The position numbers and the translations under genes are program-made. Source: Elusimicrobiota bacterium (GTDB taxonomy: Bacteria > Elusimicrobiota > Elusimicrobia > UBA1565). Taken from it: DNA of 62,060 bases. The notes below the pieces were generated by a model that was given only the letters and a program-made list of their open reading frames with translations, searched no databases and had not been told where the DNA came from. Below, in pieces: positions 39,474 to 47,240 of this stretch (position 1 is its first letter; every line of letters begins with the position of its first letter). Location: positions 1 through 62,060 of the forward strand of contig JACRDO010000160.1 in the NCBI GenBank assembly GCA_016212885.1. The letters run 5' to 3'.

Positions 39474-40075
39474 GTGGTCAGGGCCAGCAGTTCCGCCAAG
39501 ACCTCGGCCGCGGTCCCGCCGCAGTGGCCCGCGTCTGAGAGCTGGCGGTAGAGCTCCTTCATCTTCAAGATGGTCACGATGCTGGGATTCTTGAGCAGAC
39601 CGGCCAGCTCCCGCCGATAGACCGTCTGCAGGCGCTGCTCCGACCTCTTCGCCCGCAGGAGATGCTCCTGGCAGGCCCGGGGGTCATCCGGCATGACGAG
39701 TATCGCCGCCAAGAGGTTATCGCCCGCGTCCCGCAAGGCCCCCGCCATCCGCGCCAGCCCCGGAGCTCCCTCAGCGCCGAAGAGGGTCGTCTCCTTCGCG
39801 ATGTGTCTCATGCGCGCGCAGAGGTCTTCCAACGCGCGCGCGCACTTGCGAACGCGCCTGCGCTCCTGCGCGGGCTCCGTTCCCCGGTCAAGAGCGTCGA
39901 GCAATGACCCGGCGGCGGCCTCGGCCCTTGTCGCGGCGCCCGCCGCGAGCGCGCCCTTCTCAGCCGTGGGGGCCTGGATGAACTCCTCGAAGGCCTCCAG
40001 CCCTTCGGCGGCCCTCTCCGCCTGGGCCAGCAGCAATGGATGGAATCCGGCTTTGCGCTTGAGCACCGGGCTCAT
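39470..40075 (-). CDS. DUF47/PhoU-like helical protein
   Basis: 201 aa, almost all helix. RKCARALEDLCARMRHIAKETTLFGAEG and the end LLKNPSIVTILKMKELYRQLSDAGHCGG follow the DUF47 (TIGR00153) pattern, proteins related to PhoU and often paired with phosphate transporters. No transporter is present here; the neighbours are two phosphatases, which fits a phosphate theme. First gene of the set running to 37300. Assignment is by pattern only. Confidence 0.6.
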   Translation of the reverse strand: MSPVLKRKAGFHPLLLAQAERAAEGLEAFEEFIQAPTAEKGALAAGAATRAEAAAGSLLDALDRGTEPAQERRRVRKCARALEDLCARMRHIAKETTLFGAEGAPGLARMAGALRDAGDNLLAAILVMPDDPRACQEHLLRAKRSEQRLQTVYRRELAGLLKNPSIVTILKMKELYRQLSDAGHCGGTAAEVLAELLALTT

Positions 40076-40190
40076 TCTACAATTTCAAGTGCGATTTTGC
40101 CGCGCGGTTTTAAATTAAAGCGCCCGTACTCTTCCCGCAGAAAAGTAGCGGCCCTTTTGATCGGAAATGTTCGATTGACCCTTTAACGAG

Positions 40191-40279
40191 TCACTACTTC
40201 CACGGTGAAAGTAGTGACCCTTTTAAGGGTCAGTGCCAGGATTGAACCAGGCAGCGACCCTTTAAAGGGGCGTTGGCCC
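40191..40279. repeat. Cluster of palindromes and second copy of the 27-bp repeat
   Basis: TCACTACTT and AAGTAGTGA form an inverted repeat (about 40191-40216). GACCCTT-TT-AAGGGTC lies at 40216-40231. The 27-bp sequence at 40253-40279 is identical to 17108-17134. All carry a GACCCTTT core and look like members or fragments of one palindromic family. No gene is seen in 40076-40442. Confidence 0.6.
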
Positions 40280-40400
40280 CAAGTTTTTTGCGCGGCATAT
40301 TTCCATCCGCATTATCCCCGCCGACAGCCGGCCATCCCTCCTGCGTGGAGGGCCAGCCGTCCTCTCGGACTAACGTCCCCGATGAGATGTCCGCGAAAAG

Positions 40401-40440
40401 TTATCCACAGAGCATCTCCTGGGAGATGTCCTGTGGATAA
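40401..40440. repeat. Hairpin with two perfect inverted DnaA boxes, just after asnB
   Basis: TTATCCACA (40401-40409) and TGTGGATAA (40432-40440) are exact consensus DnaA boxes facing each other. Between them CATCTCC and GGAGATG also pair, so the whole 40 bp folds into one hairpin with a small internal bulge. It lies 2 bp beyond the asnB stop; CTTTTC follows on the minus strand, so termination is one possible role and DnaA binding another. Confidence 0.6.
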
Positions 40441-40442
40441 CT

Positions 40443-42374
40443 CTACAGCCTTCTCAGCCCGTCGTACCACATCCACAGGACCGCGATGCGGTAGGCGATG
40501 CCGGAGTCGACTTCGCGCGAGCCTTCGCGCAGTTGCGCGAAATGCCCGCGCAGGGCGGAGAGATCGAAGATCCCTAAGCCCTCGAAGCCGGGGTCCGCCA
40601 GCATCTCGTCGAGAAGGCTCGTCTTCGGGGAGCGGACCCATTCCTCCCACGGCACGATGAAGCCGTGCTTGCGCCGGAAGGCGATCTCCTTGGGCAGGCG
40701 CTTGGCGGCGAGGCGGCGCAGGAGGAACTTCCCCTTCAGGAGGCGGATCTTGCACTCGGGCGGCAGGGAGAGGGCGTACTCCACGAGCCGCCGGTCCAGA
40801 TACGGCACGCGCGCCTCAAGCCCGGCGCGCATCGTGGCCTTGTCGACCTTCATGAGGAGGGCGTCGCATAGAACGGTCTGCAGGTCGAAAGCCTGGGCTC
40901 CCCCGAGGCTGTGCTCCCCGTCGAACCCCTTGAGCCAGTCGAAGGGGTCTTCCTGCACGGACTCCAGGAAATCCCCTCTCAGCAGGCCCTCGAACGCGGG
41001 CGGCTCGCAGTGCGCGAAAGCGCGGCCCCAGTCCTCCAGCCTCTCATACGGGATGCCCGCGAACACCCGGCCCTTGCCCATGCGCCGCGCCGCAACGGCC
41101 GCGAAGGGGCGGGTCCAGCGCGGCAGAAGCCCGATCTTCTCGGAAAGGTAGGCGGCCTTGTAGCGGTTATAGCCCGCGAACAGCTCGTCGGCGCCTTCGC
41201 CGCTCAAGACCACCTTGACCCTCTCCCTCGCGAATCGCGCGAGCAGGTAGGTCGGCAGGATCGCGGAGTCCGCGATGGGCTCGTCGAGGCAGCCCGCGAG
41301 GTCCGCGGCTCCGTCCAGGACGTCGGCGCTCAGGATGAGCTCATGGTGGTCGGTCTTAAGGTGCTTGGCCACGGCCCGCGCGTAGGCGGACTCATCCAGG
41401 CCCGACCTCGCGCCCGAGAACCCGATGCTGAAGGTCTGCACCGGACCCTGTACTTCGCGCGCCATGAGGGCCGTCACGAGCGAGGAGTCCACCCCCCCGC
41501 TCAAGAAGGCCCCGACCGGCACGTCGCTCAAGAGCTGGCCTTTGACCGATTCGCCCAGCAGGCGCTCGACCTCCGCTTCCGCCTCCTCGATGCTCGGCTC
41601 AGGCGCCTGCGGCGCGCCTGGACGCGCCGTCCTCGCAGGCGCCTGCTGTTCTCCGCTCGCCGGAGAGGGCGGCGCCCGCCGGGAGGCTTTCGGGCCCCTG
41701 CGCCACGCGGGCATTTCCCAGAATCTTTCGACATGGATCCCCGTCGCGTCGAGGCGCAGGAGATGCCCCGGAGGGAGCTTGCGCGCCTCCTTCAGGGCGG
41801 TGCGCGGCGCGTGGACCATGCCGTAGGCGAGATAATCCACGACCGCTTCCGGGTCGAGCCGGAGCGCCGGCATGAGGGCGGCCAGCGCGCGCAGCTCCGA
41901 GGCGAAGGAGAGGCGCTGGCCGTCGAAATGGTAGTAGAGGGGCTTGACCCCCAGTGGGTCGCGCGCCAGCAGGAGCTTGGGCTTGCGCGCGTCGAAGAGC
42001 GCCAGGGCGAACATCCCTTCGAGCCTCCGGAAGGTCTTCTCGCCTTCCCGCTCGAAGAGGCGCAGGATCGTTTCGGTGTCGGAGCGGGTCCGGTAGCGCA
42101 CCCCCCGGCCCTCGAGCTCGCGCTTGAGCTGGGGATGGTTGTAGATCTCCCCGTTGAAGACGATGCAAAGGCGCCCGTCTTCCGTCCGCATGGGCTGGCG
42201 TCCGCCCTCGATATCGAGGATGGAGAGCCGCCTGAAGGCCAGCGCGACGGGTCCCTCGCGCCAGGAGGCCGTGTCGTCGGGCCCCCGGTGGGCGAGCCGC
42301 CCGGCCGCCGCTTCGACGGCCTCGAAGTCAGCCGCCAGGCCGTCGAGCCGATACTGTCCCGCGAATCCGCACAT
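40443..42374 (-). CDS. asnB: Asparagine synthase, glutamine-hydrolysing
   Basis: 643 aa from ATG 42374; Cys 2 of MCGFAGQYR is the glutaminase nucleophile. Class II amidotransferase domain (1-200: HRGPDDT, FNGEIYNH, SDTETIL) and the synthetase domain with PP-loop SGGVDSSL, then VVLSGEGADELFAGYNRY and MKVDKATMRAGLEARVPYLD. Between the two domains, after AWRRGPKASRR, sits a copy of repeat R1 (SPASGEQQAPARTARPGAP). Such AsnB paralogues often serve cell-surface polysaccharide or peptide amidation. It overlaps the DUF72 gene by 47 bp. Confidence 0.93.
   Translation of the reverse strand: MCGFAGQYRLDGLAADFEAVEAAAGRLAHRGPDDTASWREGPVALAFRRLSILDIEGGRQPMRTEDGRLCIVFNGEIYNHPQLKRELEGRGVRYRTRSDTETILRLFEREGEKTFRRLEGMFALALFDARKPKLLLARDPLGVKPLYYHFDGQRLSFASELRALAALMPALRLDPEAVVDYLAYGMVHAPRTALKEARKLPPGHLLRLDATGIHVERFWEMPAWRRGPKASRRAPPSPASGEQQAPARTARPGAPQAPEPSIEEAEAEVERLLGESVKGQLLSDVPVGAFLSGGVDSSLVTALMAREVQGPVQTFSIGFSGARSGLDESAYARAVAKHLKTDHHELILSADVLDGAADLAGCLDEPIADSAILPTYLLARFARERVKVVLSGEGADELFAGYNRYKAAYLSEKIGLLPRWTRPFAAVAARRMGKGRVFAGIPYERLEDWGRAFAHCEPPAFEGLLRGDFLESVQEDPFDWLKGFDGEHSLGGAQAFDLQTVLCDALLMKVDKATMRAGLEARVPYLDRRLVEYALSLPPECKIRLLKGKFLLRRLAAKRLPKEIAFRRKHGFIVPWEEWVRSPKTSLLDEMLADPGFEGLGIFDLSALRGHFAQLREGSREVDSGIAYRIAVLWMWYDGLRRL
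41608..41674 (-). repeat. Coding palindromic repeat R1 in asnB
   Basis: Hairpin GGCGCG-CCTGGA-CGCGCC, then TCCTCGCAGGCGCCTGCTGT and CTC-GCCG-GAG. It encodes SPASGEQQAPARTARPG in the asnB frame, in the linker between the two enzyme domains. Confidence 0.85.
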
Positions 42375-43089
42375 CGCTGAGGTCCTTGAACCGCCGCGCA
42401 TCCTGCCGCATGGCGGTGTTGTTGAAATAGACGAAAGCGCTCCGCCCCTCGCAGAAGCCGAGCAGGGTCTTGAGCTCGGCGTCCGAGTAGTTGTGGCTGT
42501 AAACGATCCGGCCGCGCTCCATGCGGCCGTGAAGGCGGAAATAGCGCAGGCTGCCGTGAAGCGGGGGGCGGATGAAGGGGTCCGTGCCGTGCACCAGGCC
42601 CAGGTCCGCGCAGATCCTGGAAACGGTTTGGTCATCCCAGGCTCCGCGGGGCTCCCACACGAAGACGGCCCGGCCGCGCCGCGCGCGCTTGAAGAACCGG
42701 TAGATGTCCCGCAGGTGGCCGGCCCCGGGATGGAAGCTCGGCGGAGTCTGGAAGAGGATGCAGCGGGCTTTAAGCGCCTGGGCCAGCTCTTCGACCCGCT
42801 CCCAGGCTCGGCGCACCTCGTCGGTGTCCTGGAAATGCCCGCAGAGCTCCAGCCGAGCCGGCAATTTCCCCGTGAGCCGCCGGTAGGTCGGGCTCGTGAA
42901 GGGATGGGTGACCAGCTGCCAGGCCTTAAGGGAGAAAACGAACCCTTCGGGCGCCTCGCGGCGCCATTTCTGCGCGGTCTCAAGGCGCGGCAGGGCGTAG
43001 AACGGGGAGTTCAGCTCCACCGTGGAGAAGCTGCGGTAATAGGCCCCCTGCGCGAAGGGAAAGCCGCAGCAGCCCGTCAGGATGGCCAT
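42328..43089 (-). CDS. DUF72 family protein (YecE-like)
   Basis: 253 aa. TGCCGFPFAQGAYY at the N-terminus, VELNSPFYALPRLETAQKW, FVFSLKAWQLVTHPF, ILFQTPPSFHPG and YFRLHGRMERGRIVYSHNYSDAEL are all hallmark DUF72 segments of a TIM-barrel fold. FVYFNNTAM, normally a Phe-Asn-Asn region, is also conserved. The family's reaction is not established. The end overlaps the asnB start region. The MITE-like element begins 8 bp upstream of its ATG, so its promoter may be supplied by that element. Confidence 0.85.
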   Translation of the reverse strand: MAILTGCCGFPFAQGAYYRSFSTVELNSPFYALPRLETAQKWRREAPEGFVFSLKAWQLVTHPFTSPTYRRLTGKLPARLELCGHFQDTDEVRRAWERVEELAQALKARCILFQTPPSFHPGAGHLRDIYRFFKRARRGRAVFVWEPRGAWDDQTVSRICADLGLVHGTDPFIRPPLHGSLRYFRLHGRMERGRIVYSHNYSDAELKTLLGFCEGRSAFVYFNNTAMRQDARRFKDLSDVRIRGTVSARRPGG

Positions 43090-43128
43090 GGCGGCCTAGT
43101 GCTCCGACCGGCCCATAGCCGGTGTTTT

Positions 43129-43228
43129 GGAGACCCGGATTTGAGCCGGATGCAAGGCGCGACGAGCGAGCATAGCTTGAGCTATGTGAGCGAGGAGCAA
43201 CGCAGCAGCCGGCCGAAGACGGGCCTCC
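43129..43228. repeat. 100-bp hairpin element H, copy 1
   Basis: Begins GGAGACCCGG and ends GACGGGCCTCC, which pair. The centre is the palindrome CATAGCTTGAGCTATG. Nearly the same sequence, of the same length, lies at 61951-62050, with a partial copy at 60352-60413. Confidence 0.8.
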
Positions 43229-43317
43229 CCGCTCATTGAGGAAAATGTTATTGCATGCCCCATTGGATTCCCCATCAGCGGGGCCGGTCGCTTTCGGCCT
43301 GCGCCTTTGCGCCGCTC

Positions 43318-43382
43318 GTCCCAAACATCCAAAGTCTGTTGGTTTGGGACGTCCAGAACCTACGCCGTTTGGATGTTCGGGA
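43318..43382. repeat. Double-hairpin repeat P, intergenic copy
   Basis: GTCCCAAAC/GTTTGGGAC (43318-43326 with 43342-43350), then GTCCAGAAC/GTTCGGGAC (from 43350). Its reverse complement matches the copy in the LysM gene (12731-12799). Confidence 0.65.
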
Positions 43383-43477
43383 CGGCTTACAGGCCTTCAG
43401 GCCTGCTCGCCTCGCGTCGCTTCGGCTCGGCTTCAAAATCGACCGGCCAAAACAGCGGCTATGGGTCGGTCGGAGCA

Positions 43478-43759
43478 CTAGACTTCCCGGTCCAGCGTCT
43501 TCGGCAGGAAGCGCGAATACCGCCACAAGAGCCAGGCGAGGGCCAGGCAGGCGAGGCCGTAGGCCAGCTCGAAGCCGGCGTAGCGCCGCCACTGCTCCTG
43601 GGTGACGAACGCCCAGGGACGCGGAGCGTAGAGGTTCGCCTCGGGTTCTCCGCCCAGCAGGTCGTAGAGGCCCTTGGGGGCCACGACGGCGCCCCACAGG
43701 CCGAATAGGATCGAGGCTATCCGCGCCAATCCGCGGACCTTGATGCGCTCCGTCGCCAT
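43478..43759 (-). CDS. Small membrane protein, unknown function
   Basis: 93 aa. Two hydrophobic segments: LARIASILFGLWGAVVAPKGLYDLL (11-35) and LAYGLACLALAWLLWRYS (65-82). The start at 43759 lies 11 bp after rpsI and is probably co-transcribed with rplM-rpsI. The TAG stop is part of the right terminal repeat of the MITE-like element, so the original C-terminus may have been cut. Confidence 0.55.
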   Translation of the reverse strand: MATERIKVRGLARIASILFGLWGAVVAPKGLYDLLGGEPEANLYAPRPWAFVTQEQWRRYAGFELAYGLACLALAWLLWRYSRFLPKTLDREV

Positions 43760-43770
43760 CGGAGCGTCGA

Positions 43771-44175
43771 TCAGCGTTTGGAGTACTGGAAGCGCTTGCG
43801 GGCTTTGGGCTGGCCGGGCTTCTTGCGCTCGACCATGCGCGAGTCCCGGGTGAGCAGGCCCTCTTTGCGCATGATCTTCTTGAAGCGGTCCTCGACCTGG
43901 GCGAGGGCCCGGGCCAAGCCGTGCCGGATGGCTTCAGCCTGGCCGGTCACGCCGCCGCCGTTGACCTTGACGGTCACGTCGTAGGTCTTCTGCTCGGTCT
44001 TATCGAGCGGGCTCCGCAGCGCCGCCAGATGCCGGTCATGGCCGCGGAAATACTCCTCGGCCGGCTTCGCGTTGATGAGGATCTTGCCAACCCCGTTGGG
44101 GATGAGGCGGACCTGGGCCACGGAGGTCTTCCTCCGTCCGGTGGCCAGGATCGTGGTGCTCGTCGTTTCAGCCAT
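43771..44175 (-). CDS. rpsI: Ribosomal protein S9
   Basis: 134 aa. ILATGRRKTSVAQVRLIPNG at the start, NGGGVTGQAEAIRHGLARAL, and the C-terminal tail KKPGQPKARKRFQYSKR that reaches the P-site tRNA (ends Ser-Lys-Arg). It overlaps rplM by 8 bp, the usual rplM-rpsI pair. Confidence 0.98.
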   Translation of the reverse strand: MAETTSTTILATGRRKTSVAQVRLIPNGVGKILINAKPAEEYFRGHDRHLAALRSPLDKTEQKTYDVTVKVNGGGVTGQAEAIRHGLARALAQVEDRFKKIMRKEGLLTRDSRMVERKKPGQPKARKRFQYSKR

Positions 44176-44620
44176 GGTTCGCCTCTTGGGGTTTCTTCGA
44201 TATCTGCGCCGCGTGGGGGTGCGCGGGCCCCGGGTAGATCTTCAGCCGGGTGAGCTGCTGCGCGCGGAGCTTGTTGACCGGCAGCATCCGCTTGACCGCG
44301 AGATAGATGACCTCGCGCGGGTCCCGCTCCATCTGCAGCTTGTAGGGGATGATCTTCTTCCCTTTGGCGTAGCCGGAGTGCCGGAAATAGAACTTCTGCT
44401 CCATCTTGGCTCCGCTCACGCAGACCTTGGCCGCGTTCGTAACGACGACGAAGTCGCCGCAGTCCACGGAAGGGGTGAAGAAGCGCTTGTGCTTGCCGCG
44501 CAGCAGGCCGGCCGCGTGGCTTGCCAGGCGGCCGAGTATCTTGCCTTCGGCATCCAGGATGACCCAGCAACGGCCCTGCTGGGCTTGCCTGATGGTCGTC
44601 AGAGTCGTCTCATTGGGCAT
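44168..44620 (-). CDS. rplM: Ribosomal protein L13
   Basis: 150 aa. RCWVILDAEGKILGRLASHAAGLLRGK, DFVVVTNAAKVCVSGAKMEQKFYFRHSGY and AVKRMLPVNKLRAQQLTRLKIYPGPAHPH are diagnostic. A promoter directly upstream (44632-44661) would give a very short leader. Confidence 0.98.
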   Translation of the reverse strand: MPNETTLTTIRQAQQGRCWVILDAEGKILGRLASHAAGLLRGKHKRFFTPSVDCGDFVVVTNAAKVCVSGAKMEQKFYFRHSGYAKGKKIIPYKLQMERDPREVIYLAVKRMLPVNKLRAQQLTRLKIYPGPAHPHAAQISKKPQEANHG

Positions 44621-44631
44621 AGCGATTGTTT

Positions 44632-44661
44632 AGTGTAGCAAAATGGCGTTCAGACGGGCAA
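44632..44661 (-). promoter_or_regulatory. Promoter of rplM-rpsI
   Basis: Minus-strand TTGCCC (44656-44661), 18 bp, TACACT (44632-44637). The -10 box is 11 bp from the rplM ATG, leaving a leader of about 5 nt and no ribosome-binding site. Confidence 0.5.
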
Positions 44662-44685
44662 ACGGCTATCGATAAGCCCCTATCC

Positions 44686-44714
44686 TTGCGGCCAAAACTC
44701 CATTCTGGTATATT
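44686..44714 (+). promoter_or_regulatory. Promoter of the rightward glycosyltransferase operon
   Basis: TTGCGG (44686-44691), 17 bp, TATATT (44709-44714). The expected start point coincides with the A of the ATG at 44721, which would make the transcript leaderless. Confidence 0.55.
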
Positions 44715-44720
44715 GCGCAC

Positions 44721-47240
44721 ATGCGCCCGCGCGTGTCCGTCGTGCTCCCCGCCTACAACGAAGAAGGGGTCATCGAGACCACGGTCCGCGGGATCCATGC
44801 GTTTCTGTCGAAGAACTTCCAGGATTTCGAGATCATCGTCGTCGACGACGGCTCACGCGACCGGACCGCGGACATCTGCCGCGGGCTCGAGGGGGACCTC
44901 GGCGGCCATCTGAAGCTCCTGCGCCACGAGGCCAACCGCGGCTACGGGGCGGCCCTGCGCACCGGCCTATTCTTCGCCGAGGGGGAGATGGTCTTCTACA
45001 CGGACGCGGACAACCAGTTCGACATCTCCGAGCTGCCCCTCTTCATCTCCCAGCTGGAAGACCACGACCTCGTCATCGGCCACCGGGTCCGGCGCAACGA
45101 CAAGCCCCTGCGCAGGTTCTCGGCCAAGTGCTACAACCTCCTCATCCGCGCGCTTTTCGGGCTGAGGATCCGCGACATCGACTGCTCCTTCAAGCTCTTC
45201 CGCCGCGAGCTCCTGCAAAAGCTGAGCATCGAGAGGGACCAGTTCTTCATCGACGCGGAGCTGCTGCTGAAGGCCCGGGCTGAGGGCGCGAGGATCAAGG
45301 ACCTGCCCGTGACCCATTTGCCCAGGAAAGCCGGGCAGAGCAAGGTGCGCCTCAAGCACGTCTACACCACCCTCTGCGACATCGCCTATTTCCTGGGGCG
45401 CTACCATCGGCCCGTAGCCGTCCCGCTCGTGCTGGGCCTGACGCTGCTTTCCTTCGTCATCTCCCCGCTCTACATGGTATTCTTGCGCCACCGCTTCGCC
45501 CGCGATTTGCCGATGGAATGGGAGAGCGTGAGCAACAACGGCCGCTTCGCCTATGCCTCGTCCCTGCTGATTACGGCCAAGAACATCGAGGAGGGCCGCT
45601 ACGCGACCAAGGTGCGCCAAGCCTACCTGCACGGCTTCCCATACGACCCCTACATCGGGGACCGCTCCCTGAAATCCTGGCTGTTCGACTGCCTGGCCTT
45701 CTACCCCCTGGCCCTCTTCCTCATCTTTACATGCGGGAACCTCCAGTGGGCCTGGGTGCTCGCGCACGCGGTGCTGGGCGCGCTCTGGGTCTGGGGCATC
45801 TACCGGGTCCTGCGCGGCCCGCCTGAGCGGGCCTGCCTCCTCCCCCTTCTGGCCGCGGCCTTCATCTTCTTCTTCAACGACTCCCTCCGCCACCTGCTCT
45901 GCCTCTACGATTTCCCCCTGCAGCACCTGCGCATCTGGCTCTTCCTGCTCTTCGCCTACGCCACCGGACAGATCCAGTGGATGAGGCTTCCCACCCCAGG
46001 GCTGACCGCGCTATTCCCCTTCGCCTTGCTCTGCGGCGCTTACCGCCTGGCTCTCGCGGACTCCCCCCGCAGGCTCTGGGCGGCCCTGCTGGGCGCGGCC
46101 ATGGGGCTCTTGTGCCTCGCCCATGCTTTCGAATGGGTGGTGGGCTGCGCGGCCCTCGGCTTGTTCTTCGTGATTGCCGGCGCTATGGGCCTGGGCCGGG
46201 CCGGACGCTGGAACCTGGGGATCGCCGCCTTCACGGCCCTGGTGGTCTCCCTGGCCTATTACTTCTTCTGCCACCGTTTGACCAGCGACATCATGCCGGA
46301 CATCATCGCCCGGGTGGGCGCGCCGCGAGGGAATTTCCAGTTCCGCACCCTGTTCTTCCTGGCCTGGGCGGCCCTTTTTCTTTGGCGCGCCCGCGGCAAG
46401 GAAGGCGCCGGCCGCTGGCGCTGGGCCCTCTACGGCAGCGTGGCCCTCTCCGTGCTGTTCGCGGGCAATTTCTCCGTGGTATTGGGCTATGACCTGCAGT
46501 TCTACGGCCACACCGAGCGCCTGGCGCAGATCGCGGTCCTGCTCGCGCTCGCGGACTGGCTCCTCGAGCGGCCAGAGCGCCTGAAATGGCTCAACACGCA
46601 TGCCGGGGTCCTGCTCGCGCTCATCTTCTGCTGGGTGTTCCTGCGGGAGAAGGCCTGGTCCGACACGCACTACAAGATCTTCGGGACCCCGCGGCGCATG
46701 GAGGAGGCGATGTCCTGGGTGGACAAGAACACGCCGCCGGGCTCGCTCGTGCTCAGCCTTTCAGGCGTGGTCGCCCAGCAGCTGCCCCTCTGGACAGACG
46801 CGCGAGCCCTGATCACGGCCGGCAATCCGAACTACGGCTCCCCCCGCTCCACAGCGGATATCCTGCGAGGGTTCGCCCGCACCCTCAAGACCGCCCGCGT
46901 GGACATGGAGCCCTTCTTGAGGGATCGCTGGGAGGACTCGCTGGAGAAGGACACCCACATGCAGCAATACGCCTACCACATGCGCACCGTGTCCATGGAT
47001 CTGACGGAAAAGGCCTTCTGGCAGCCCTTCCTCCTGGACGTCCAAGGCTACAACCAAGCGGGCATACGGGCCGCGGCCGAACAGATCCGCCGCTATTACC
47101 GCGAGGAGCCGCCCGCGAGCCTTCCTTATTATCTATGGGTCAACCGCTCGGAAGAGAGGCTCCTGCTGGAGCCCCCTGAGCGCCGCGGCGGGGTCCTCGC
47201 CTACGAGAACCCGGCGGTCCGCATCTACGCATTCAAATAG
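44721..47240 (+). CDS. GT2 glycosyltransferase fused to a multi-pass membrane domain
   Basis: 839 aa. Residues 1-225 are a GT-A domain of the dolichyl-phosphate-mannose synthase type: SVVLPAYNEEGVIE, IIVVDDGSRDRT, NRGYGAALRTG, FYTDADNQFD and DIDCSFKLFRR. Then 10 or more membrane helices (from about 230) with a GT-C/GT39-like look, and a soluble C-terminal region from about 640. Such fusions make a lipid-linked sugar and use it for glycan or protein modification at the membrane. First gene of a three-gene rightward operon; it overlaps the next start (TAG/GTG). Confidence 0.85.
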   Translation: MRPRVSVVLPAYNEEGVIETTVRGIHAFLSKNFQDFEIIVVDDGSRDRTADICRGLEGDLGGHLKLLRHEANRGYGAALRTGLFFAEGEMVFYTDADNQFDISELPLFISQLEDHDLVIGHRVRRNDKPLRRFSAKCYNLLIRALFGLRIRDIDCSFKLFRRELLQKLSIERDQFFIDAELLLKARAEGARIKDLPVTHLPRKAGQSKVRLKHVYTTLCDIAYFLGRYHRPVAVPLVLGLTLLSFVISPLYMVFLRHRFARDLPMEWESVSNNGRFAYASSLLITAKNIEEGRYATKVRQAYLHGFPYDPYIGDRSLKSWLFDCLAFYPLALFLIFTCGNLQWAWVLAHAVLGALWVWGIYRVLRGPPERACLLPLLAAAFIFFFNDSLRHLLCLYDFPLQHLRIWLFLLFAYATGQIQWMRLPTPGLTALFPFALLCGAYRLALADSPRRLWAALLGAAMGLLCLAHAFEWVVGCAALGLFFVIAGAMGLGRAGRWNLGIAAFTALVVSLAYYFFCHRLTSDIMPDIIARVGAPRGNFQFRTLFFLAWAALFLWRARGKEGAGRWRWALYGSVALSVLFAGNFSVVLGYDLQFYGHTERLAQIAVLLALADWLLERPERLKWLNTHAGVLLALIFCWVFLREKAWSDTHYKIFGTPRRMEEAMSWVDKNTPPGSLVLSLSGVVAQQLPLWTDARALITAGNPNYGSPRSTADILRGFARTLKTARVDMEPFLRDRWEDSLEKDTHMQQYAYHMRTVSMDLTEKAFWQPFLLDVQGYNQAGIRAAAEQIRRYYREEPPASLPYYLWVNRSEERLLLEPPERRGGVLAYENPAVRIYAFK

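Larger units (their letters stand above)
43097..43480. mobile_element. MITE-like element with 34-bp terminal inverted repeats
   Basis: Left end TAGTGCTCCGACCGGCCCAT... (43097-43130) and the reverse complement of the right end (43447-43480) match at 32 of 34 positions. The 384-bp interior has no credible ORF. It carries the 100-bp hairpin element H (43129-43228), a double-hairpin repeat P (43318-43382), and, near the right end, a partial inverted copy of H (about 43390-43440). The right end supplies the stop codon of the gene at 43478-43759. A TA target duplication is possible. Confidence 0.75.

Noticed and set aside
40401..40440. Chromosome origin at the DnaA-box hairpin
   Set aside because: Only two boxes, no AT-rich unwinding stretch and no origin-linked genes; the hairpin lies at a gene end.
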